Part shown: positions 44,155-53,838 of the stretch, one piece after another | How positions within the stretch are numbered: the stretch's first letter is position 1 | Layout of the letters: each line of letters begins with the position of its first letter | Assembly: GCA_949126835.1 (NCBI GenBank) | Contig: OX421502.1 | Location: 41,315,473-41,379,472, forward strand | Source of the DNA: Anisus vortex | Lineage: Eukaryota; Mollusca; Gastropoda; Planorbidae | Direction: 5' to 3' | Length of the DNA: 64,000 bases | Translations under genes and position numbers: made by a program | Notes under the pieces: generated by a model | Seen by the model: the letters and a program-made list of their open reading frames with translations, nothing else | Databases searched by the model: none | What the model was told of the DNA's origin: nothing

Positions 44155-45580
44155 TAATATAGCTACTATCTGTCTCGCAAGACAATGGATGCGCCCTTGA
44201 GGTTTTGGGATTTCAATGAGGGACAGCGCTTGCTGTGGCTGAACAGCCCGATCCTCGAGTGGTAGTCCCTTGAGCATCCCTCGCATTTGAACAGTGAGGG
44301 TGGCTGTATGGAGGATGCTTTTGTCCTCCTTTTCTGCCTTCTGTTACTGTCAGCCCTGGCCCTTTTTGCCTACAGGGAGGCCATCCCATTGTAGACGGCC
44401 AATCGCCAGGCTCCTCGGTCAGCTGCAATCTCCTCCCATGAGTCCTCGACTATTCTATGTCCATTTCCTTGAGGTCCCGCTTGCACACATCTTTATGTCG
44501 AATAAGAGGCCGACCTGTGGCTCGAGATCCTGCGGCCATTTCTCCGTATAGGATATCCTTCGGTATTCGGCCATCCTTCATGCGCCTCGCTGTGATAGCA
44601 ATGCATACATGCTTGGTATACTGGCCTGGCTTAAATTAGGATTTCCTGGTTTGATTAGCGTTCTTTCCAGGTGGTGCCTAGAATTCGACTCAAGCAGCGT
44701 AGGTGGAACGCATTTAAGCGGTGTTCCTGTGACATATATGTTGTCCAGCTCTCACTGCCGTATAGCAAGGTGCTTAAGATACAAGCTCTGTAGACGGTCA
44801 TTTTGGTAGCTATGTGACAACTTGCAGTTTTCTCACACTCTTTTTGATAACTATGACATGGCAGCAGATGCTTTCCCTATTCGTTTGCTGAGCTCACTTT
44901 CAAGGGACATGGTACTGGATATAGTGGATCCGAGGTAGGTGAACTCTTTCATCACTTGCAGGGTGTGGTTTCCAATGTCGATGGTGGGGGACATCGGGTA
45001 AATTACATCTTGACCCATTACTTCTTTCTTGTTAAGGCTAATGGTAAGTCCAAACTCTTGACAAGCACGACGACGTGCCAGAGAGCTAACCAAATTCTGA
45101 AAGCCTGACTGTGTGTGGGATATGAGAGCAGCGTCATCAGCAAAGAGAAATTCTTGTATTAGAACATGGAGTAGCCTACTTTGGTTTTGGCCATGAGACG
45201 TGCCATGTTAAATAGTTTGCCATCTGATCTTGTGCGTATAAATACAGCGTCCTCAGATATCTCGAAGGCGCTGGACAGCACAATGGAGAAAAATATTCCA
45301 AATAATGTTGGAGCAAGTACGCAGCCTTGCTTTACACCACCTTTAATGGGAAATGGGTGGGACGCGTAGCCGTCATATATTTTGCACCGTTCCTTGCATA
45401 TTGTCGTGGAAGGAGGTGATAAGTTTGAGCATTTTGTGGGGCAACCAATCTTCTCTAGGATAACAAAAAGGCCACTTCTGCAAACCAGGTCGAAAGCCTT
45501 TGTGAGGTCAATAAAGGCGATGTATAATGGCTGCCTATGCTCTCTGCTCTTTTCTTGCAGTTGTTTAAGAGATAAGAACA
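44155..45580 (-). mobile_element. 5'-truncated LINE, same family as 20766-23985
   Basis: The - strand shows LKQLQEKSREHRQPLYIAF, FIDLTKAFDLV, GVKQGCVLAPTLFGIFFS, RTRSDGKLFNMARL, FADDA (near 45130-45145), then CQEFGLTISLNKKEVMGQD and FTYLGSTISSTMSLESEL. The C-terminal part continues with disruptions to about 44155 (TTGTCTTGCGAGACAG). It is interrupted by frameshifts. The 5' break at 45580 adjoins a GTGATACC-element fragment. Confidence 0.88.
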
Positions 45581-45596
45581 TGTAATACACAAAATA

Positions 45597-45712
45597 AAAA
45601 TAAAACAAGGTCCTCGGGGAAAAAAAGATAGGCCTACCGATATCCAAAATCCAAAGTGGCATTAAAATAAAACCAAGATCCTGGGGGAAAAGCCAAGGAG
45701 TGGTATCACTGG
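45597..45712 (-). mobile_element. Fragment of the GTGATACC element
   Basis: AAAGCCAAGGAGTGGTATCA (45690-45709) is the inverse of the left end of the element at 41278-42303. A CCTCGGGGAAAAAAAG/CCTGGGGGAAAAGCC duplication lies at 45613 and 45680. Confidence 0.65.
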
Positions 45713-46055
45713 GTAAAGCAAATTAAATTGCTGATTAAGGTAATGTTCTTTTTGTAAATAATATATTATGTAAAGAATAATATATCAGAATTGAATAAAA
45801 CTTGTTACATAATTCATTAAAAATACATAGAGGCGCTTATTACTACCGTATTATAACAACAATTGTTCGTAATATTCAAATTGCGCAAAATATTAAAGTC
45901 TCCAAACTGATATTAAAGTCTCCAAACTGGCAAATCAAGAGGAGGTTACTACCAAATGTATTTGTTTTTATTTAACATCAGCTGAACCAAAATGGCTTCC
46001 TTCTAGTCAGTGGTAAAAGGTGAATATGTATCTTATCTTCTTATTTTTCATATTA
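45713..46055. other. AT-rich spacer
   Basis: Only a short direct duplication (TATTAAAGTCTCCAAACTG, about 45890-45928) is seen. Confidence 0.35.
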
Positions 46056-46790
46056 ACATATTACTTACTTATGCCTTTCGTCCCACCTGGGACATAGGCC
46101 GCCAACTAGGGTCCTCCAGGTATCGCGATCCTGAATCCTGGGCCAATTTCTCTATCTGACCCCATTTTCAGTTAGACTCCGAGTAGTTAGCCTACTACTT
46201 AGCGTCTTAGCTTTAATGCTTTAAATAGCTACTAAACTACTTACTAAAAGTTACTACTTAGTCTTAGTTAGCATAAACTAAGCCGCCCTAGAGCTAGTAA
46301 AACTAAAAACTAAAGCTAAGCCCTAATTTTTTAACGGCAGTTTAGCATAGTTTCCATATAAATTATAATAAATATATCGTCATTTAATAAATATGATTAT
46401 ATCCCATATCGCGCCTCAAGGTGTTTCTCGGCTGACCTCGTTTTCTTTTGCCTTGGGGCTTGGCAGTTCCACATTCCAAGTGAGCGATTGCCGAGTGACA
46501 CTAACACTGTATAAAGTGTATGACAGTGACAGTGTATGCCGGTTTTCTGAGATCTGAGGGCTGAGGGTGTGGCCAATCCATTTCCATCTCTTTTGGGAAA
46601 TGTATTCTTCCACACGCCAGTTTTTAGTTTGCTGCCAGGGCCCAGAATTCTTCATTACTTATGGTTTCTGGCCAATATATCATTTTAATGATGCTTTTGA
46701 GGCAGGTGTTAACAAATGCCTGTATTTTCCTGAAATTTTTGGTTGTTACTCTCCAAGTTTCTGAATATATACATCAAAATGGGTTTAGCA
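46056..46790 (-). mobile_element. LINE C-terminal fragment, interrupted
   Basis: 46397-46660 on the - strand gives NWRVEEYISQKRWKWIGHTL and TRQSLTWNVELPSPKAKE, a decayed form of the WIGHTLR...LTWNPQGKRKRG block. 46060-46150 gives SRYLEDPSWRPMSQVG, its very 3' end. About 240 bp of TAG/CTA-rich sequence (46170-46396) separates them. Confidence 0.75.
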
Positions 46791-46805
46791 ATGGTGTTAA
46801 ATATT

Positions 46806-46876
46806 CGGACCCTGGATGAGTGTAGGATGCAATAATCTTCTACTTTATAGAAGGCGGTTCTGTAATATATAAGATA
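46806..46876 (+). mobile_element. ATAAG-tailed retroposon, diverged copy
   Basis: GGATGAGTGTAGGATGCAAT, AATCTTCTACTTTATAGAAG, GCGGTTCTGTAATATATAAG. More diverged than the other copies, with a 3-bp insertion. Confidence 0.75.
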
Positions 46877-47880
46877 ATTTGTTAACATATAAAATGTATT
46901 GCTTATTAATTATCCTTTTATAAAATGTCGGTTTTAAATTTCGAATGTAGACTTGCTTAGGTTGCTAAATAATAAAGCTTAGTTTCAGGATCTTCATAAT
47001 AGGCTACTTACTTGAATACTGTCTTAGTAATAAAAATTAACGCCTGATTCACAGTGATTTTTAGGATTCTAATTTCATAGTCATAATTTAAAAAAAAACA
47101 ACTTCAGAATTATTGATGAAATAAATAGACTATTTAATATATACCCTACTAGTTAGCTGTTACATTTACGAATAACCCTTAATTAATCTTAAAACACTGG
47201 GGAAAACAATGGGTTTTGTGCGGGATTATACATTTTTATTTTTGTCTATGACTCATGACCATGATCATATATATTATATAAGGATATATTATTAAGTTAA
47301 GATATTGTATGAAGATTTTGTATATGAAAAGACCAGTTACAGGTTTGGTAAAGGAAGTAGAAGAAGATGCCTGATGAGCATTGTGTTAGGGTTTAGGGTC
47401 AGCAGGCCTTCTCTCTCCATGCTGACTGTGATTCCAGGGAAACAGCAGAGCTAATACAGCAAAGGACCATCTGCATCCCAAAAGTTGCCAAAATGAAAGC
47501 GCAAACTGGTTTAGGAAATCCTGATTTTATCTTAGGGTTTACTCCTTTAGCCTCTCCTTTAACTGTGGTTTCCTACAACACAATGAGCCACTTACCAAGG
47601 TTTACGAGCCCCATCTTTTCAAAGGTACTGGTTTTACAGTATTAGTAGCCTGCCTTCACCCCTTCTATTGTTAGTTAAAACATGATTTGCCAGCCGTAGG
47701 TACCAAGTCAGTCAAGAAGGTTTGAATTTGGACATTTGTTAGCATAGATAGGCTATTTGAGATGCAAGCCAAAGGTATATTCCAAGAGGAGTGGGGGCTT
47801 TCTTTTCACTCCCATCTCAGCTGTGATAACTTTGGACCACATACATCACTCCAAGAGCAAGGACATAGAGCAAAGGGGAA
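46877..47880. other. Unassigned spacer
   Basis: 47340-47870 has higher GC and several AG-rich words (GGAAGTAGAAGAAGATGCC) but no exon pattern or known repeat that I recognise. It may be an old repeat. Confidence 0.3.
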
Positions 47881-49453
47881 ACTGTAATAAGTACTCGTGG
47901 ATAAGTCGCACCCCTAGTTTAGGATTTTTTTCTTATATACTGCCATTGAACCGCGTATAAGTTGCACCCTGACCTTTAGGGGTTACATTGCCTTTTAACT
48001 TCTCAAAAATTCATACCTTTTAGTTTCAATCATGCATAACACAAACATAACATTTATTTTTAACAACCGATCAATACAGTCATTTGTCATATGGGAACGT
48101 TTTTGTAAGGCATCTGTTTCTTCATCTAAGTCCCTGTCCCTAAAGTTCCTCAAGTTCCTATCCCTATAGTCACATTATAGTGGATCCACAAAAAAAAAAG
48201 TCTTATGAAGTACGTCTTTAGACATAACGTCGCCTAGACTGGGCGCCGCCGGTATTTTTATACTTGCTATACGAGTGCCCTATTTACCATTAGCATTGTC
48301 TATAATGATTATAAACGCTACTGTGCCAACGAAATTTAAAATGTAGTCAGTGCTGACTTTTTATCATTGCGACATTGCTTTTTTTTCAACTCCTGCATGC
48401 AACTAAGGAAAAACTAAACACACTATTGACATTTCAGCATTTTTTCTATATAGATTTGAGAATAAAAAGTTTGAATGCAGAATTTTTCCCAAATGTCCAG
48501 TAATGTGTCCATTGGCTGATATTAGTTTTGGAAACATGGCTAAGTCGGTAGCCTATAAGCTACTAGTAGTGTACAAGCTTATATTATAGGTCCAGACTCC
48601 AGATAGGCTTTTATGGATTGGGTTCATAATAGCGACTGTCAAAACAGCGACCAGATGATAGCGATTGTAATAAAAGAGCGATTGTCATATCATAACAGCG
48701 ACTGCTCATTAAATAAATTTCAAGCCAAAAGTAAGAGGGTTTAATTAAAAATTATAGTCCTGCCTACTAATTGCGCTGACGGCGGATCACTGTGTAGTAA
48801 CAAATTAAGGAGAAAAGTTATTTTAAGTGCTTACTATTTAGTCTGGCATCACATTAGCATCACATTATATTATATGAGAAAATATATTGCGGATTTTCCG
48901 GAAATTTCTAAAATAGTCATAATTTATAAGGTCTCACAATAATGTATTTTGTTCATTTCTTTTATTCCATTAAAACGTGAATAAAATTGTTATTTCCTAA
49001 TTTGGTTTCTTAACAGTATGAAAAGGGAAGGTCTTAAAAGTCGAAATGCCAAGCTGACTACGTCGCCCTTGTGTAGTCGCTCTAGTGACAGTCGCTGTTT
49101 TGACAGTTGTTATCCTGCCTGGATGACGCTTGTACACATTACAATTCTTTCCATTCTGTAATTTGCGTTCAATAAGCCTACTAAAAATGCTGCTTAAACT
49201 TACGCTACATTTTGGCAATACAAAATTGACTCAAAAGCTCAAAAGAAAAAGGTGTTGGGGTTTGAAAAACATAAAATATTTGTCTAGTAATTCTACATCA
49301 TAACAACCACCGATACGGATGATATTTGCAATTTGATGACAGAGTAGTTGATGTTTTTTTAACTTTTCAAAAACAAGTGTTGGGTGTAGACGCAACCCTA
49401 CTTTTGATTGACATGAGTAAAAAATTGTGACTTATATGCGAGTATATACAGTA
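47881..49453. mobile_element. DNA transposon with TACTCG...ATAAGTC TIRs
   Basis: Left GTACTCGTGGATAAGTCGCA and right TGACTTATATGCGAGTATAT form inverted ends; a second pair (GTTGCACCC / GACGCAACCCTAC) lies inside. Such TATAAGTCGCACC ends resemble pogo/Tc1-type elements (tentative). About 1.57 kb, no intact transposase. It contains the GCGACTGTCA palindrome at 48626-49113. Confidence 0.6.
48626..49113. mobile_element. Nested palindrome with GCGACTGTCAAAACAGCGAC arms
   Basis: The left arm ATAATAGCGACTGTCAAAAC / AGCGAC and the right arm GTCGCTGTTTTGACAGTTGTTAT are inverses. The left end has five spaced GCGA(C/T)TGT words (48631-48705). Non-coding. Possibly a MITE inside the larger element. Confidence 0.65.
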
Positions 49454-50145
49454 ACTCATTTTCTACTAATGCAACTCAATGTGCCCGACCCACCTCCATA
49501 CTAATGCACCTCAAAGAATCTACCAAGCATGTTACTAATCTCTCCTCATTTTTTTATTTTTGGCCACGTCTTCTATGGGGTTGTTTTAGTACAGCTTTTA
49601 AAAAGTGGGAATATAGTCCGTTTTTTTTTTTTAATGATGTTTTTGTTGCAATTTATTTTCTTTTTATTTGTTGTTGAAGTTTGGGTTGTTTTCATTGGCT
49701 CTTCATCATGTAAATGTTATTATATCTTTCCCCTTTTAATTTCTTGACTCCATAGCTCTATACCCCCAAATATAAATTTGACAATAGTTCTGATAATAAG
49801 GATGATTCAGCTATAGACTTAGATGAATTTAAATTACAACTTGATTCACAGGCTTTATTGGACTCCTCTGATGCTGGGGCTAGTAAATACCATATATTGA
49901 GCCAAACTCCCAGCCCCGACATTGTCAATGAATCATAGTACAGATAATTTGATATTTTTTTAATACAAATATATTATATTATACATTACAAGAAATCTCT
50001 AGACAATTTTTCTATTTCATGATTTATTAACATTGGGTAATAATTAGTCATTGAAAAAATTATTAAAAAATAAATTACTCAATTTATAAGAAGCTGCTTC
50101 TGATAACTACTTCAAGGGGTGTTACTGGCATCTAGGTTAATGATG
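49453..50145. mobile_element. Second, diverged piggyBac-like MITE copy
   Basis: TAACTCATTTTCTACTAATG and following sequence align with 34351-35071, including the GATAATAAGGATG...ATAGACTTAGATGAATT relic, whose translation is acidic (IDLDEFKLQLDS). The right end is degraded near 50145. The left TTAA is lost because it abuts the preceding transposon. Confidence 0.7.
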
Positions 50146-50796
50146 TAGCCCTAACTTACCACACAATGGATGGCTCAATTGAGTCAATTTTTGGAGGCGT
50201 GATAGGGATTCAGACTGAGGATCAGTCTCAGATTGAACAACATCATGAGACAAAGTACAACATCTTGGATGTTGTAGAAGCAACATGTAAAGCATGCTGT
50301 CCCTGGACATAGAAGTCTAATTCAGAATATGAAACAGAAAGGCAGCAGCTATATATAATGGCAAGGCACAACTAAAGAGTAAGACACAAATGCCCAACTT
50401 ATGGTTAGGATGAATACCTCAGTGTAACATGCCTGTATGCTCAAAACATACCTTTATGAAAGGAGACCTGGGCTACCTATGCCAAGCAAAAGAAGCAGCT
50501 CAACTGATTTCACCTGAGATCCTTGAATAGGATCCTCTAAATTAAATGGTGGGGCAGAGTAACAAACTTGGAGGAGCTCTGGAAAAGCAATGTGATGAGC
50601 ATAAATTCAATCTTGAGTGAGAGGCCTCTTAGGTGCATAGGTGGGAACGCTGCACACATTGCTTCCTCCCCACTGAGGCATTGTGGCCACTTAGTGGTGC
50701 AATGAGGCTGAGGTCTTGGACGTGCCGCAGGGGCTGTCTCCATACAGCAGAAAGTCATATTGATACACCCGTACATGGCAAAATGTTTTTTTTTAA
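50146..50796. other. Unassigned, moderately GC-rich spacer
   Basis: The composition differs from the surrounding AT-rich DNA, so it is probably a decayed transposon. No domain could be named from either strand. Confidence 0.3.
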
Positions 50797-51130
50797 AAAT
50801 AGAAAATATAGTCACTTGATGTAATAATGGTTGGTCACCACGGATTAGAAATATAGCCACTAGATGTAATAATGGTTGGTCTCCCCTGATTAGAAAATAT
50901 AGTCACTTGATGTAATAATGGTTGGTCACCCCTGATTAGAAAATATAGTCACTTGATGTAATAATGGTTGGTCACCCCTGATTAGAAAATATAGTCACTT
51001 GATGTAATAATGGTTGGTCACCCCTGATTAGAAAATATAGTCACTTGATGTAATAATGGTTGGTCACCCCTGATTAGAAAATATAGTCACTTGATGTAAT
51101 AATGGTTGGTCGCCCCTGATTAGAAAATAT
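50797..51130. repeat. 46-bp minisatellite, about 7 units
   Basis: Units begin TTAGAAAATATAGTCACTTG and end GGTCACCCCTGA. The first unit is diverged (CACCACGGA), the rest near identical. It abuts the LINE RT at 51131 in the position where that LINE's 3' end should continue. Confidence 0.93.
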
Positions 51131-52655
51131 AAACGTTTCTTTGGTCTTCCTCTCTTTCTGCCTCCTCTGGTGGTACCCTGCAGGATGGTCTTTGCAAGCC
51201 CGTTGGTTCTGGTAACGTGGCCAAACCATTCCAGTTTTCTTTTCTTGGCTGTAGCCAGCAGGTCTTCATACTTTCCAATTTCCTGTTGTATTCTTTTTCT
51301 TATCTGTTCGTTGGAGATATGGTCTTTGTAACAGATACCGAGCAGGGTCCTGAAGCATCTCATTTCCATGGCGTTTATCTTATTTTCCAGCTCCGCTGTT
51401 AGTGTCCATGACTCACAAGCATATAAGAAAATGGAGAGGACCAGTGAGCGCATCAGCCTGATTTTGGTGCTGAGGGCTAGGTTCTTGTCTTTCCATATTG
51501 TCTTGAGCCTCTTTAGTGATGCTGTTGTCTGGGCAATCCTGGACATTACTTCTGGTTTGGAGCCCTCTTAGGATACAATAGCTTCTAGGTACTTGAAGCT
51601 GCTAACTGTTTCCAAACTCTGCCCACCAATCTTGATCTGCGTGGTCATGCCGCTGGTGTTACTAGTCATTAATTTAGTCTTTTCGGCACTGATTTGCATG
51701 CCATAGGATGCGGAAGTTTTGTCCAGTCGCTCCACTAGATTGGCTAATTCTTCCTCACTCCCGGCAAGTCCATCTATATCATCTGCGAATCGAAGGTTGG
51801 TGATCCTTCTGTCATTTATGCTGATTGTCCCTTCATGATCCTCTAGTGCATCTGACTTGATTTATAATGATTCTCTCCAGGAAGATGTTGAACAGTGTTG
51901 GCGAAAGCAAGCATCCTTGTCGTACTCCAACGGTCGTCCTAAACCAATCTCCAATGTTGTTGCTGAAGAAGACTGCACTGGTGGCCCTGTCATAGAGGCT
52001 ACGTATCAGCATTGTCAGGTTGTCATTAATATTGTAATGTTTCATGGTTGCCCATAGGGCTGCGTGCCAGACCCTGTCGAATGCTTTTTTAAAATCAACA
52101 AATATATGGTACAAGTGTTGTTGGTGTTGCGCGTGCCTCTCACAGAGTATTCGCAGGTTAAAGATCTGCTCTGTGGTACTACGTCCCTGCCTGAAGCCTG
52201 CTTGCTCTTCCGAAATGATTCTTTCAGCATAAGGTCTGAGTCGGCTTAAAATTATTTTGAGCATGACCTTGCTTGGGTGGCTTATTAGGCTGATGGTGCG
52301 GTAGTTCTGGCATTGCTGAAGGTTGCCTTTCTTGGGGAGGGTGATGATGAGCGACTGGGTCCATGGTTTAGGCCAGTCTCCAGTTATCCATATTTTATTG
52401 CAAATGTTCAATAAGACATTTACCATGGCTTCCCCTCCTGCTTTCACCAACTCAGCAGGGATGGTATCCACTCCTGCGGCTTTTCCTTTTTGAAGTGCTT
52501 GGACTGCTGCTTCCACTTCTGTACGGAGGATAGGGTAATTGTCATTGTCTGTGGCTGGAGGAACGTTTAGTATATCTGGATCTATAGTGATATTGTCATT
52601 ATATAGTTCCGAGCAGTACTCAGTCCATCTTTTTAAGATATCTGGTTCCTGATTA
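51131..52655 (-). mobile_element. LINE reverse transcriptase, truncated at both ends
   Basis: The - strand from 52655 reads DILKRWTEYCSELYN, QALQKGKAAGVDTIPAEL, WPKPWTQSLIITLPKKGN, NYRTISLISHPSKVMLKII, EEQAGFRQGRSTTEQIFNL, FVDFKKAFDRVWHAAL, TTVGVRQGCLLSPTLFNIF. It shifts frame near 51850, then FADDIDGLAG (about 51775-51800), SRIAQTTASLKRLKTIW, LYACESWTLTAELENKI, KLEWFGHVTRTNGLAKTIL and GGRKRGRPKKR at 51131. This is a different family from the 20766 LINE. It has one clear frameshift and a stop in YLEAIVS*EGSKPE. The 3' end is replaced by the 46-bp array. Confidence 0.92.
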
Positions 52656-53838
52656 ATACAAAGAAAAAGTTTAATAATGGAAGTGGAACACATTGAAAAC
52701 AATAATACATCAAACAATTTTTTTAACAAACTGGGGTATAGTTGAAGAGAGTGAATGCATAAAAGAAATAATCTAGTTTACATTTTTAATTCAGTTATCT
52801 TAGATAAACTTATCTAAAGGTCTTATCATGGAGTGACTTGAAACAAGGACACAATACTTAGTTTGTTATAACAAAGTTGTGTTTAACTTGTCTGATTTTT
52901 TTTTTAAAGTCTTTTCTTGTACATTGTCACTTGTTTGTTTAAAAAAGTCTAGTCTTGAACATTGTCATTTGTCTGGTTTAGTAACACTAGCTAAGTACTT
53001 TATTAGGGATGAATAGCCATCAATTTTCTTTAAAGCTATAACTTATATTGATTCTTTGTTACATTCAATTTTGAACCCTTGTACTAATTAGCCTGCTATT
53101 GTTTATACATGAACATGATGGCTGTCCATCTTTCTATGGTTTTGGCATAGCTTTCTGATAAATCATTACCAGGCCAGGCCTTTGTTAATGGCAAGTGGAG
53201 ACACCAAGAGGGTAAATAGGTCAACAAGGGGAAGGGAGTGTTAGAACATTATCATAGGAATATAAATGTGTGACATTTCATAGCATTGGACTAGATAGGA
53301 ATGTGTTCATTTTCTCCTTGTGTCATAATATACAGATCTGCTTTTAGAGGAACACTTCAGTTTGGGAGAATATTTATTCTTTAGTGGTTTGTGCAGATTT
53401 AGTGTAAACACTTTCTCAGTGTAGATAGTTTTATCTGTCATATTTTTTCACTTAGATACAAGTTAGAGAAATGTTTCTTCAGAAATTGTGTATTACATTT
53501 TCTTTGGTTTAATAGGATGAACAGGAAATATTTGTTTTTCAAAAGTGAAATTTGATCAGTGACAAGTGAGTCATCTGGAGGTTACTATTATATATATTTG
53601 TATTTCATGCCTAGCTTTATGGAATCCATTTTGTACAATAGAACACATTTTTTCTTATGTACAGTGCCATAATAGTATCAATAAATGTATAGAAGATTTA
53701 TAATTACTACATTTTAAAATATAACTATATTCATACATTCTGAGTAATCCATGAACAAAGAATGCAAGTCAAGAATATTCTATAAATAGTTTACCTTCAT
53801 GGGTTTTTTGGTTTATGTATTGGTATTACCAGAGAGTC
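52656..53838. other. AT-rich spacer
   Basis: There is a small direct duplication (GTCTAGTCTTGAACATTGTC-like, 52905-52980). No gene or element recognised. A - strand ATGAAG|GTAAAC at about 53790-53800 has the wrong phase for M6. Confidence 0.35.

Noticed and set aside
47340..47960. Possible host exons in the GC-richer patch
   Set aside because: No frame with convincing splice sites or recognisable protein similarity on either strand.
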